A stretch of DNA of 64,000 nucleotides from Actinoplanes subtropicus (GTDB lineage: Bacteria > Actinomycetota > Actinomycetes > Mycobacteriales > Micromonosporaceae): contig NZ_JOJL01000021.1 in assembly GCF_000721705.1 (NCBI RefSeq), positions 186,001 to 250,000 of the forward strand, in the 5' to 3' direction. Under the pieces are notes generated by a model. The model was not told the origin of the DNA. It saw only the letters and a program-made list of their open reading frames with translations, and did no database searches. This document shows positions 33,275-41,510 of the stretch, piece after piece (the stretch's first letter is position 1; every line of letters starts with the position of its first letter). The position numbers were made by a program, and so were the translations under genes.

Positions 33275-34190
33275 GCACACTCGCGAGGTCGCCGTCGGAG
33301 TCATGGTCCGGCGGGCCGGCGCCGAGGCGTACGCGATCTCGTTCGGTCAGCCCCAGCGCCAGCCCGGTCGCCACGACCGCGACGCCCAGCCAGACCAGCA
33401 GCGACGGCCGCGGCCCGCCGAGCACCACCCCGGTGGCCGCCGCCGCGATCGGGGCGATGCCGGTCAGCAGCCCGGCCCGGGCGGTGCCGACCCGCTCGAC
33501 GCAGCTGTACCAGAGGACGAACGCCAGCGCCGTGACGGCGACCGCGAGATACGCCCCGGCCAGCAGGTCCGCGCCGGTGAGCCGCAGCACCGCCGCCGGG
33601 CCCTCCCACGCCATCCCGGTCGCCCCGAAGAGCACAGCCGCCATCCAGATCGCGTGCACCGAGACGCCGAGTGGGCCGTGCCGCCCGAGCACCGGCACCG
33701 CCAGCAGCGTGAACCCGGCCTCGCAGGCGAACGTGACCAGCGCCCAGAGCAGCCCGATCGCGTCGGCCCGGCCGAAGCCCTGCACCAGGCCGGCGCCGGC
33801 GGTCACCACCAGCGCGGCAGCGATCAGCCGTACCGCCGGGGCGTGCCCCTCGATCAGCGGCCCGACCACCGCGAGCAGCACCGGCACGCAGGCCACCGCC
33901 ACGCCGAGCACGGCCGGCTCGGCGTGCCGCGCGCCGAGCACCAGGGCCACGTTGAACAGGAACATGCCGGTCAGCACGACGCCGCCGAGCCACAGCCACT
34001 CGGTGCCGCGCGGGCGCACCAGGCGGCGGCCGGTCGCCCGGGCGAAGAGGGCGAGCAGGAGGGCGGCGACCGTGTACCGCAGGCATTGGACGGTCAGCAT
34101 TGGGGTGTCGGCGAGAACGCCGGAGACGGCCACGCTGCCGCCGACGAAGACCATGCCGACGGCGCCGGCGAGAAGCGGGAAAGGGCTCAC
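33246..34190 (-). CDS. EamA/DMT-family transporter
   Basis: 314 aa with about ten helices and two EamA repeats (AGAVGMVFVGGSVAVSGVLA; MFLFNVALVLGARHAEPAVLG). Start GTG 34190 lies close to the divergent MocR gene. MocR-type regulators often control adjacent EamA exporters, and a direct repeat sits between them, so the pair is probably a regulator with its target. The C-terminal tail is polar. Confidence 0.85.
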   Translation of the reverse strand: MSPFPLLAGAVGMVFVGGSVAVSGVLADTPMLTVQCLRYTVAALLLALFARATGRRLVRPRGTEWLWLGGVVLTGMFLFNVALVLGARHAEPAVLGVAVACVPVLLAVVGPLIEGHAPAVRLIAAALVVTAGAGLVQGFGRADAIGLLWALVTFACEAGFTLLAVPVLGRHGPLGVSVHAIWMAAVLFGATGMAWEGPAAVLRLTGADLLAGAYLAVAVTALAFVLWYSCVERVGTARAGLLTGIAPIAAAATGVVLGGPRPSLLVWLGVAVVATGLALGLTERDRVRLGAGPPDHDSDGDLASVLRPSGAGRG

Positions 34191-34213
34191 GCATAGGGAT
34201 GCTGCCGCCGGGT

Positions 34214-35680
34214 ATGGTCCGGTTGAAGGGCCAATCGGGGTCCGTTGAAGGAGGACCAATTTCCGGATCGGACTTTCTTCAGCTGCGGGCCGAGGACGCC
34301 CCGGCGAAGGGCCTGACCGCGTGGCTGACCGCCGGGCTGCGGGACGCGATCGCCGGGCGCCGGCTCGCGTCCGGGGCGCGGCTGCCCGCCACCCGGGTGC
34401 TCGCCGCCGACCTGAAGATCTCCCGCGGGGTGGTGGTCGAGGCCTATCAGCGGCTGATCGACGAGGGGCTCGCCACGGGCCGCACCGGGGACGGCACCCG
34501 CGTTACCGACATCTCGGGTAAATCGGAAATGCCGCATGATCGGCGACGGGCGCTCGACGAGCTTCGCCTGCCGTTTCCGCCGCCGCCGGGGATCGACATC
34601 GACCTTTCGCCCGGCGTACCGGACTTGTCGGCGTTTCCGCGTGTGCAGTGGCTAAAGGCGGAGAAATCGGTTTTAGACGAAATAACTGGCAGCGACCTCG
34701 GCTACGGCGACCCGGGCGGCACTCCGAAACTGCGCGCCGAGTTGATCGCCTGGCTCCGCCGGACGAGAGGCGTCCGCGCCGAGGCCGACGACATCATCGT
34801 GGTCAGCGGCGTGGCCCAGGCCCTCGCCCTGCTGGCGCAGACCCTCCGGCAGGACGGCGTGACCGCCGCCGCCGTCGAGGATCCGGGATCGCGCGGCGCG
34901 ACAGATCAAATGGCCCATTGGGGCGTACGCCCGGAGCCGGTCCCCGTCGACGAGCAGGGCATCCAGGTCGACCTGATCACCCAGGACGCCGCGCTGCTGA
35001 CCCCGGCGCACCAGTTCCCGACCGGCGTCGTGCTGAGCCCGGCCCGGCGCCGCGCGCTGCTCGACCGGGGCGGGCTGATCATCGAGGACGACTACGACGC
35101 CGAGCACCGCTACGACCGGGCACCGGTCGCGGCGCTGCAGGGTTCGGCGCCGGAGCGGGTCGCGTACGCCGGAAGTGTCTCGAAGTCCCTCGCCCCCGGC
35201 ATGCGGCTCGGCTGGCTGATCGCCCCGCGCCGGCTCCAGCCGGCCCTGCTCGAGGCGAAGCACGGCTCCGACCTGGGCAACCCCGCCCTGCCGCAGCTGG
35301 TGCTGGCCCGGCTGCTCGCCTCCGGCGACTACGAGCGGCACCTGCGGCTGGTGCGCTCCCGGCAGCGGCGCCGGCGGGACGCGCTGCTGGCCGGGCTCGA
35401 GCGGCACCTGCCACGGGCCCGGGTCACCGGGGTGGCCGCCGGGCTGCACCTGTTGATCATCCTCGACACCGGGGAGGACGACACCGCTCTCGCGGCGCGG
35501 GCCGCGGCCCACGGCGTACTCGTGCATCCTTTGTCCTGGCACCGACAGCGACCCGGCCCGCCCGGCCTCGTGCTCGGCTATGCGGCGCAGCCGCCGGATC
35601 GGCTGACCGAGGCCGCGCAGCGGCTCGGCACCGCCCTCACCCCACCGTCACGAAATCGATCAGGCGCTCCATCGAGTTGA
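34214..35680 (+). CDS. MocR/PdxR-type regulator (GntR-aminotransferase fusion)
   Basis: About 488 aa. An N-terminal winged helix (GLRDAIAGRRLASGARLPATRVLAADL, split by eye; GVVVEAYQRLIDEGLA) is fused to a fold-type I aminotransferase domain with the PLP-binding lysine in AGSVSKSLAPGMRLGW. Such proteins sense PLP or a PLP adduct. The start is unsure: ATG 34214 lies in the operator repeat, while GGAGGACC is followed by an in-frame ATT (34259) but no standard start. Its 3' end overlaps DUF3097 by 44 bp. Confidence 0.82.
   Translation: MVRLKGQSGSVEGGPISGSDFLQLRAEDAPAKGLTAWLTAGLRDAIAGRRLASGARLPATRVLAADLKISRGVVVEAYQRLIDEGLATGRTGDGTRVTDISGKSEMPHDRRRALDELRLPFPPPPGIDIDLSPGVPDLSAFPRVQWLKAEKSVLDEITGSDLGYGDPGGTPKLRAELIAWLRRTRGVRAEADDIIVVSGVAQALALLAQTLRQDGVTAAAVEDPGSRGATDQMAHWGVRPEPVPVDEQGIQVDLITQDAALLTPAHQFPTGVVLSPARRRALLDRGGLIIEDDYDAEHRYDRAPVAALQGSAPERVAYAGSVSKSLAPGMRLGWLIAPRRLQPALLEAKHGSDLGNPALPQLVLARLLASGDYERHLRLVRSRQRRRRDALLAGLERHLPRARVTGVAAGLHLLIILDTGEDDTALAARAAAHGVLVHPLSWHRQRPGPPGLVLGYAAQPPDRLTEAAQRLGTALTPPSRNRSGAPSS
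34215..34260. promoter_or_regulatory. Direct repeats at the MocR-EamA junction
   Basis: TGGTCCGGTTGAAGGGCCAAT (34215-34235) and GGTCCGTTGAAGGAGGACCAAT (34239-34260) are a roughly 21-bp direct repeat about one every 24 bp. MocR regulators generally bind direct repeats, and TGGTCC/GGACCA half-sites resemble PdxR-type motifs. Likely operator for both divergent genes. Confidence 0.6.
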
Positions 35681-36434
35681 TCAGCGGCGTCTCGACGTCC
35701 TTGTAGCTGCTCACCTCGCGGAGGATGCGCCGCCACATGTCGGCCGGCTCGCGTACGCCGAACGCCTCGCAGACGCCCTCCTTCCAGTTGCGGCCGGGCG
35801 GGATGACCGGCCATTTCTTGATGCCGACCCGGTCCGGCCTCACCGCCTGCCAGATGTCCACGTAGGGGTGGCCGGTGATCAGCACGTTGGGGTCCTTGAC
35901 CGCGGCGACGATGCGGCTCTCCTTCGAGCCGGGCACCAGGTGATCGACGAGAACGCCGAGCCGGCGCTCTCTTCCCGGCCCGAACGCCGCCACCGCGGCC
36001 TGAAGATCATCAATGCCGTCCAAGGGCTCGACGACCACGCCCTCGATCCGCAGGTCGTCGCCCCAGATGCGCTCGACCAACGCGGCGTCGTGAATGCCCT
36101 CGACCCAGATCCGGCTCGCCTTGGCGACCTGCGCCTGCACGCCCGCCACCGCGATCGAGCCGGAAGCGGTGATCCTCCGCGCCTGCGTTTTTTCCACCGG
36201 AGGCTTCCGCAGGGTCACCGCCTTGCCGTCGAGGAGGAACGCGGCCGGCGTCAGCGGAAAGTTCCGCCGCTTGCCGAAGCGGTCCTCCAGAACGACCGCG
36301 CCCAGCTCGAATCCGACCACCGCGCCGCAGAACCCGGAGTCGGCGTCCTCGACCACCAGATCGATCTCCGCGTCCACCTCGGGCACGACCCTTTTGCGGC
36401 GCCACTGCGCCTTGAGCACGTCCTCCCCATACAT
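35637..36434 (-). CDS. DUF3097 family protein
   Basis: 265 aa actinobacterial protein. Start ATG 36434 gives the family-typical beginning MYGEDVLKAQWRRKRVVPEV, followed by DLVVEDADSGFCGAVVGFE, VWVEGIHDAALVERIWGDDLRIEGVVVE (a Toprim-like stretch, split by eye), VLITGHPYVDIWQAV and FGVREPADMWRRILREV. Function is not established. Convergent overlap with the MocR gene is 44 bp. Confidence 0.85.
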   Translation of the reverse strand: MYGEDVLKAQWRRKRVVPEVDAEIDLVVEDADSGFCGAVVGFELGAVVLEDRFGKRRNFPLTPAAFLLDGKAVTLRKPPVEKTQARRITASGSIAVAGVQAQVAKASRIWVEGIHDAALVERIWGDDLRIEGVVVEPLDGIDDLQAAVAAFGPGRERRLGVLVDHLVPGSKESRIVAAVKDPNVLITGHPYVDIWQAVRPDRVGIKKWPVIPPGRNWKEGVCEAFGVREPADMWRRILREVSSYKDVETPLINSMERLIDFVTVG

Positions 36435-36523
36435 GCAAGGCACGGTAACCCGTGGGTAGGGACACGGGCTTTCTGACGCTCCGGCCGAGACAACCTTCCC
36501 GATGGGCACGTACCCTTGCTCGC

Positions 36524-37306
36524 ATGTCCCCCGCTGCTGATGCGGCCACCCGCACCGCGCGGCGCTCGACCCGGTTCGTGGCCTGGGTGCGCGCCTGGCG
36601 CGCCGGCTTGGTGCCGTTCGACGAGCTGGCCGGCGAGATCGCCGCCGACGAGGAGCACCTCGTCGCCGACGCGCCGGGCACCTGGACCGATGTGCCCCTC
36701 CCGCATGGCCTGCCGGTGTTCGCCAAGCTGCATCCCGACGACATCCGCCTGGTGCTGCCGGCGCCCGGCGACCCGCGCGGCCTGCCCGGCCCGGGCGAGC
36801 TGACCGGCGCCGCGCTGCTGGCCGGCGAGGCGGTGATGACCCCCGAGTTCGGCGTCGTCCCCGAGGTCCGGCGGCACACCTCCGGCTCGGGCGTCGAGTT
36901 CGAGACCGTGCTCTGGCGGGTCTTCCCGGCCCCGGAGTACAAACCCGTGTTCCAGATGGGCGCGGCCGAGGCCGAGGCCGAGCTGACCGCCGCGCTCGGC
37001 GAGGCCACCGCCCAGCTCACCCGGCTCGACGTGGCCCAGTGGAAACCCGAGCTGGCCGGCGCGCTGCAGGCACTGCGCCGGCCGGAATCGACCGCCACCC
37101 TGCCACCCGGCTTCGACCCGCGGGCCCGGCGGCTGTTCGCCCGGGCCGGCGTGCTCGACCAGGTGCTCGCGCTGGCCGAGACCAACGCGCCGGGCGGCGC
37201 CATCAATGGGTATGAGGCGCAGCAGCGCGACGCGGCGCTGCGCCCGCTCATGTCGGCGTGCCGCCAGGCGCTCGTGGCGGCCTGCAACTCGCCGTTGCGA
37301 CCCTAG
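36524..37306 (+). CDS. Conserved hypothetical actinobacterial protein
   Basis: 260 aa without signal peptide or membrane segment. Recognisable runs are FVAWVRAWRAGLVPFDELAGEI and VFAKLHPDDIRLVLPAPGDPRGL. I know similar proteins only as hypotheticals. It ends directly before the ATG of a Nudix gene (TAG then ATG), so the two are probably co-transcribed. Confidence 0.7.
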   Translation: MSPAADAATRTARRSTRFVAWVRAWRAGLVPFDELAGEIAADEEHLVADAPGTWTDVPLPHGLPVFAKLHPDDIRLVLPAPGDPRGLPGPGELTGAALLAGEAVMTPEFGVVPEVRRHTSGSGVEFETVLWRVFPAPEYKPVFQMGAAEAEAELTAALGEATAQLTRLDVAQWKPELAGALQALRRPESTATLPPGFDPRARRLFARAGVLDQVLALAETNAPGGAINGYEAQQRDAALRPLMSACRQALVAACNSPLRP

Positions 37307-37810
37307 ATGCCGGACCGCTTCGCGCATTGCACGTTCTGCGGAGCGCGATTCCGGCGCGGCCAGGCGTGGCCGCGCCGCTGCGCGGCCTGCGGCGAGACCA
37401 GCTATCAGAATCCCAAGCCGGTCGCGGTGGTCCTGCAGCCGGTGGGTGCGGGCCTCCTGGTCGTACGCCGGGGCATCCCGCCCGCCCGTGACCGGCTGGC
37501 GCTGCCCGGCGGCTACATCGACGTCGGCGAGACCTGGCAGGCGGCCGGCGCGCGGGAGTTGTTCGAGGAGGTCGGCCTCACCGCCGACGCCGCCGAGATG
37601 CACCTGTTCGACACGGCCAGCGCGCCGGACGGCACGCTGCTGGTCTTCGGCCTGCTCCCGGCCATCAAGGACGCGGCCACCATCCCGCCCTCGACGCCGA
37701 ACGACGAGTCGCTCGGCTGGGAGATCCTCTACGGGCCCACCGAGCTGGGTTTCAGCCTGCACACGGCGGCCGCGAACCGCTTCTTCAGTGAAGCAACACT
37801 TCTACGCTGA
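37307..37810 (+). CDS. Nudix hydrolase with N-terminal zinc ribbon
   Basis: 167 aa. A zinc ribbon (HCTFCGARF, RRCAACGET) at residues 8-32 precedes a Nudix domain with the complete box GGYIDVGETWQAAGARELFEEVGL (G-x5-E-x7-RE-x2-EE-x-G). The layout resembles NudC-like or ADP-ribose type hydrolases. It overlaps the convergent DUF1905 gene by 26 bp. Confidence 0.87.
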   Translation: MPDRFAHCTFCGARFRRGQAWPRRCAACGETSYQNPKPVAVVLQPVGAGLLVVRRGIPPARDRLALPGGYIDVGETWQAAGARELFEEVGLTADAAEMHLFDTASAPDGTLLVFGLLPAIKDAATIPPSTPNDESLGWEILYGPTELGFSLHTAAANRFFSEATLLR

Positions 37811-38090
37811 CTTGCACGCGGTCGCCGGGCGCAAGTGAGTTGGCCTTGCGGACCGCCTGCTTGATCGGCAACACGTACGCCCCGGTCTTCTTGCTGTCCG
37901 GAAAGATCGACGTACGCCAGACGGACGCGCCCACCCGGGCCTCGACCCGCACCGACCCGAACCCGCGCCGCCGCCCGCCGGTCAGATCCCGAATCTCGTC
38001 GGACGCGTCGACCGGCAGGCTCACGAACGTCCAGCTGTCGTCGCGGCGGGCCGCCCAGACCCACAGCTCGGACTCGAAATCGACCATCAT
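37785..38090 (-). CDS. DUF1905-domain protein
   Basis: 101 aa. Matches DUF1905 with FESELWVWAARRDDSWTFVSL, RGFGSVRVEARVGASVWRTS, FPDSKKTGAYVLPIKQAV and a final GDRVQVSVEV. Function unknown. ATG 38090 is chosen over the GTG 9 bp earlier. Confidence 0.8.
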   Translation of the reverse strand: MMVDFESELWVWAARRDDSWTFVSLPVDASDEIRDLTGGRRRGFGSVRVEARVGASVWRTSIFPDSKKTGAYVLPIKQAVRKANSLAPGDRVQVSVEVLLH

Positions 38091-38210
38091 GCAGGCCACG
38101 CTACCCAGCGGATCGGGCTAACGGCTGATTAACTAACTAGGGTCGCCGATCTCCAGGCCCCGCCCAACTGGTTTCATGGTCACCCGGGACTCGACGCTCT
38201 TGGAGGATTC

Positions 38211-39878
38211 ATGCCCCGGTTAGCCCCGACCGCCATGCTGATCGCGGCGGCCACGGTGATCGTCGGGGGCGTCACGGTCGGCCTCATCGCCGTGACCTCC
38301 CGCACGCCCGCGAGCGCCACCACCGCGCCTTCCCCGCCCGGCAACCCCCGGGTCAGCGGCCTGACCTGCAAGAGCGTGACCTTCGCGTGGGACGCCTCCA
38401 CCGCCGCTCAGGGCGTCAAGTTCTACGACCTCTATCACGACGGCCAACTGATGAAGTCGGTCGACGGGAGGACGCTCTCCACCAGCCTGACCGTGGTCCC
38501 AGGCGCGGTGTGGGGGCTCTACGTCAACGCCCGCGACGCCGCGGGCAACGTCTCGCAGGCGAGCGCCACGGTGACCATCACGCCGCCGCCCTGCTCCGCC
38601 GACAAGAAGCCGCCCACCGCGCCCACCAGCCTGGCCGGCAGCGTCTCGGGCACCACCGTGTCGCTGACCTGGAAGGCGGCGACCGACAACGTCGGCGTGA
38701 AGTTCTACGACATCTACCGCGGCCCGGCCCTGGCCTCGTCCGTCTCCGGCACGACCACGTCGTTCAACGACAGCGGACTGCCGATCAAAACCAGCTTGGC
38801 GTACGCCGTGGTAGCCCGCGACGCGGCGGGGAACACGTCGGCGCGCAGCAACACGGTCAAGTTCACCACCGGCGCCGCCTGCACCAACCTGGTCTGTGGG
38901 GTCACCCAGGTGGCCACCGACACGGACATCCCCTGGGGCCTGACCACCCTGCCGGACGGCAGCATCCTCTACAACCGCCGCGACGCGCACGACATCGTCA
39001 AGCTGAACCCGGCCGACGGCAGCAAGACCACGGTCGGCACCGTCCCCAATGTGCAGAGCACCGACGGCGAGGGCGGCCTCACCGGCCTGGCCGTCGCGCC
39101 GACCTTCGCCACCGACCACTGGCTGTACATCATGCACACCTCGCCGACCGACAACCGGATCGTCCGGATCCAGATGGTCGACGACAAGCTCCAGCTCGAC
39201 ACCGAGCAGGTGCTGCTCAAGGGCATCCTGCGGAACAAGTTCCACGACGGCGGCCGGCTGCGCTTCGGCCCGGACGGCAAGCTGTACGCGGCCACCGGCG
39301 ACGCGCAGAACGGCGACAACGCGCAGAACAAGAACGGCCTCAACGGCAAGGTGCTGCGGCTCAACCCGGACGGCAGCGTCCCCGCCGACAACCCGTTCCA
39401 CAACTACGTGTGGAGCTACGGCCACCGCAACCCGCAGGGTCTCGCCTTCGACGCCCAGGGCCGGCTGTGGGAGCAGGAGTTCGGCAACAGCATCATGGAC
39501 GAGACCAACCTGATCGTGAAGGGCGGCAACTACGGCTGGCCCAAGTGCGAGGGCACGGCCGGCCAGTGCAACACGCCCGGCTTCCTCGCGCCGAAGGCCA
39601 CCTACCCGACCGCGTCCGGCTCCTGCTCCGGCATCGCGATCGTCAAGAACGTGGCCTACATAGCCTGCCAGCGCGGCACCCGCATATACCGCTGGCAGAT
39701 CACCGGCGACAAGCTCACCGGCGCCCGCCAGTACCTCAACGGCACCTACGGCCGGCTGCGCACCATCGAGCCGGCCCCCGACGGCGGCCTGTGGCTGACC
39801 ACTACCAACGTCGGCGACAAGGACAGCATCCCGAACAACAGCAAGGAAAAGATCCTGCACCTTGCCCTTCACGCCTGA
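38211..39878 (+). CDS. Secreted PQQ-type sugar dehydrogenase with two FN3 domains
   Basis: 555 aa. An N-terminal signal/anchor (MLIAAATVIVGGVTVGLIAV) is followed by two fibronectin type III domains (residues about 45-125 and 135-220, each with VTFAWDAS/VSLTWKAA and AVVARDAAGNTS patterns), then a six-bladed GdhB-like propeller (TDIPWGLTTLPDGS, GEGGLTGLAVAP, HDGGRLRFGPDGKLYAATGD, YGHRNPQGLAFD, GGNYGWPKCEG). The His/Arg residues of the PQQ and calcium sites fit aldose sugar dehydrogenases. ATG has GGAGG 6 nt upstream. It probably oxidises sugars outside the cell, with FN3 domains aiding polymer or wall binding. Confidence 0.87.
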   Translation: MPRLAPTAMLIAAATVIVGGVTVGLIAVTSRTPASATTAPSPPGNPRVSGLTCKSVTFAWDASTAAQGVKFYDLYHDGQLMKSVDGRTLSTSLTVVPGAVWGLYVNARDAAGNVSQASATVTITPPPCSADKKPPTAPTSLAGSVSGTTVSLTWKAATDNVGVKFYDIYRGPALASSVSGTTTSFNDSGLPIKTSLAYAVVARDAAGNTSARSNTVKFTTGAACTNLVCGVTQVATDTDIPWGLTTLPDGSILYNRRDAHDIVKLNPADGSKTTVGTVPNVQSTDGEGGLTGLAVAPTFATDHWLYIMHTSPTDNRIVRIQMVDDKLQLDTEQVLLKGILRNKFHDGGRLRFGPDGKLYAATGDAQNGDNAQNKNGLNGKVLRLNPDGSVPADNPFHNYVWSYGHRNPQGLAFDAQGRLWEQEFGNSIMDETNLIVKGGNYGWPKCEGTAGQCNTPGFLAPKATYPTASGSCSGIAIVKNVAYIACQRGTRIYRWQITGDKLTGARQYLNGTYGRLRTIEPAPDGGLWLTTTNVGDKDSIPNNSKEKILHLALHA

Positions 39879-39889
39879 CCGACGTCGGT

Positions 39890-39915
39890 CGCCGGCCATC
39901 TGTCAGTGGCCGGCG
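39890..39915 (+). terminator. Terminator after the PQQ dehydrogenase gene
   Basis: Nine-base-pair stem CGCCGGCCA/TGGCCGGCG with an 8-nt loop, 12 bp past the stop codon. No T-run. Confidence 0.6.
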
Positions 39916-39923
39916 GCCTCGAA

Positions 39924-40144
39924 GCGAGGTCGTACACCTCCTCGGCCAGGCCGAGCCGGCGCTCCTCCCAACCGGCGATCTCCGGCTGCAGCTCGGGGCT
40001 GGTGATCCCGCAAAGCACCGGCCCGAGCCACAGGTCGAGCGCCGCGCGCAGCTCGGTCACGGCCGCGGCGAGCCGGCCGGCCCGCTCCGCCGACCGGCCA
40101 CTCTGGAGCAGAGCCTGACCTACGACGCGATGGAACCTGCTGAC
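39924..40144 (-). pseudogene. SARP/AfsR BTAD-domain fragment
   Basis: A minus-strand stretch reads RFHRVVGQALLQSGRSAER, AAAVTELRAALDLWLGPVLCG and ERRLGLAEEVYDL, which is the helical BTAD domain of SARP-type pathway activators. The DNA-binding half and the rest of the protein are missing, so this is a gene fragment rather than a working regulator. Confidence 0.6.
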
Positions 40145-40397
40145 CACCGGCCAGCTGGCCAAGCTGGCCGGCCCGGAGGCGCTGCGGCGGGCGGCGAGCG
40201 GCTTCGCGGTGGAGGATCTGCCCGGAGCCCCGGCCGCGCTGGTCGTCCGTGACCCGCGCCCGGTGACCGCCTTCGACGACGCCGCGCTCGCCCGCATGAA
40301 GGACCTGCTCGCCCCGGCCCTCGACCCTGATCGGAGGAGCCCGGCGACCGGCGGACCGAGCTGGTGCCGAGCCCGTACGGGGTGGACATCGGCCCGC
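40145..40397 (+). other. Unrecognised, possibly degraded coding remnant
   Basis: The plus strand reads smoothly coding-like residues (GQLAKLAGPEALRRAASGF, VRDPRPVTAFDDAALARMK) with high third-position GC, then needs a frameshift near 40330 to continue as TELVPSPYGVDIGPL. No start site or family was recognised. It probably belongs to the same worn-out patch as the SARP fragment. Confidence 0.35.
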
Positions 40398-40979
40398 TCA
40401 GAACGCGAAGCGGCCGATCAGGATGGCCAGGCGCTTGTCGTGATCCGCGCGGCGGAGCCGGCCGTTGCGCATCAGCGTCATCAGCCCGTGCAGCCCGCTC
40501 CAGAACGTCTCGGTGAGCGCACCGAGATCGTCCTCGCCGGCGAGCGGGCGGACCGCATCCTGCAGTTCGTTGAAGGCCGCCCACAGGGCGGGCGGCGCCT
40601 CGAGCGTCGCGAACGGCAGGTCGACGGCGTGCGTGAACATCGCGTCGTACAGCGCGGGCCGCTGCTCGGCGAACCTCGCATACGCCACGCCGACGGCGGC
40701 CAGGGCTTCCCGCGGGGTGGATGCCGTCGCCCGGGCCGCGCCCAGCTCGGCGGCGAGGTCGGCGAAGCCCTCGACCGCGACCGCGGCCATGATGGCGTCC
40801 TTGCCCTTGAAGTGGCTGTAAAGGACGGGCTGGCTGTACTCGATCTCGGCGGCCAGCCGGCGGGTGGTCACCGCGTCCCACCCCTCGGCCTCGGCGAGCT
40901 CCCGGGCCGCCGTGACGATCAACCGCTCCCGCTCTGCCTGCTCGCGCTCACGGCGCGCCCGGATCGACATGACCGCCAT
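40398..40979 (-). CDS. TetR/AcrR-family regulator
   Basis: 193 aa with the HTH AVTTRRLAAEIEYSQPVLYSHFKGKDAIM at residues 40-70 (quoted in part: EYSQPVLYSHFKGKD). The C-terminal ligand domain contains MFTHAVDLPFATLEAP and FWSGLHGLMTLMRNGRL, the TetR_C_33-like pattern. Starts are ATG 40979 or 40970. Two operator palindromes upstream indicate autoregulation and control of the divergent DUF4267 gene. Confidence 0.88.
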   Translation of the reverse strand: MAVMSIRARREREQAERERLIVTAARELAEAEGWDAVTTRRLAAEIEYSQPVLYSHFKGKDAIMAAVAVEGFADLAAELGAARATASTPREALAAVGVAYARFAEQRPALYDAMFTHAVDLPFATLEAPPALWAAFNELQDAVRPLAGEDDLGALTETFWSGLHGLMTLMRNGRLRRADHDKRLAILIGRFAF

Positions 40980-40980
40980 C

Positions 40981-40993
40981 CTAGCATCGCTAG
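40981..40993. promoter_or_regulatory. TetR operator 1
   Basis: CTAGC-ATC-GCTAG, a perfect 5-3-5 palindrome one base from the longest tetR start. The same arms recur at 41031-41043, with a lone GCTAGC at 41012-41017 between them. Confidence 0.75.
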
Positions 40994-41030
40994 CGAAAAT
41001 GTCGATGCTCTGCTAGCGTCGTTCTCGTTC

Positions 41031-41043
41031 CTAGCAGCGCTAG
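41031..41043. promoter_or_regulatory. TetR operator 2
   Basis: CTAGC-AGC-GCTAG, identical in its arms to operator 1, 50 bp away centre to centre and 15 bp before the DUF4267 start. The pair flanks the divergent promoter region. Confidence 0.75.
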
Positions 41044-41058
41044 AAGTGGAGACCTCTC

Positions 41059-41430
41059 ATGCTCACCCCCATCGCCTACGGCCTCGCCATCGTCGTGGTT
41101 GCCCTCGTCCTCCTCATCGGCCTGCGCTTCCTGCTGGCTCCCCGGCCCGCGGCCGCCGGCTACGGCGTGCCCGCCAAGGTCGACGGCGACAGCGCGTACC
41201 TCACCATCAAGGGCCTGCGCGACCTCACCCTCGGCATCCTCGGCGCGGCCCTGCTCGCTTTCGCCGGCGCGCACGCCGCCGGCTGGTACATGCTGGTCGG
41301 CGCGATCATCCCGCTCGGCGACACGCTCATCGTCCTGCGCCACGGCGGCGCCAAGGCCGTGGCCTTCGGCGTCCACTTCGCCACCGCCGTCCTGCTGCTC
41401 ATCAGCGCCGCTCTCCTTTTCGCGGCGTGA
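41059..41430 (+). CDS. DUF4267 membrane protein
   Basis: 123 aa with four hydrophobic segments (IAYGLAIVVVALVLLIGL, LTLGILGAALLAFAGAHAAG, YMLVGAIIPLGDTLIVL, VHFATAVLLLISAALLF) and the DUF4267 marks GYGVPAK and IKGLRDLTLG. It is the evident target of the divergent TetR regulator; TetR/DUF4267 pairs are common. Function unknown. Confidence 0.85.
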   Translation: MLTPIAYGLAIVVVALVLLIGLRFLLAPRPAAAGYGVPAKVDGDSAYLTIKGLRDLTLGILGAALLAFAGAHAAGWYMLVGAIIPLGDTLIVLRHGGAKAVAFGVHFATAVLLLISAALLFAA

Positions 41431-41437
41431 CAGGCGA

Positions 41438-41510
41438 GGCGGCGCGGAGAGGTTCGGTTACGTCGACGGCGCCGTCGATGCGGTACGAACCTATTGGTCG
41501 CCGCGCCGCC
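41438..41510. terminator. Composite hairpin between convergent genes
   Basis: Nested inverted repeats: outer arms GGCGGCGCGG/CCGCGCCGCC, middle AGGTTCG/CGAACCT and a perfect core TCGACGGCGCCGTCGA (41463-41478). It covers the short gap between DUF4267 and the methyltransferase and probably terminates both. Confidence 0.65.
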
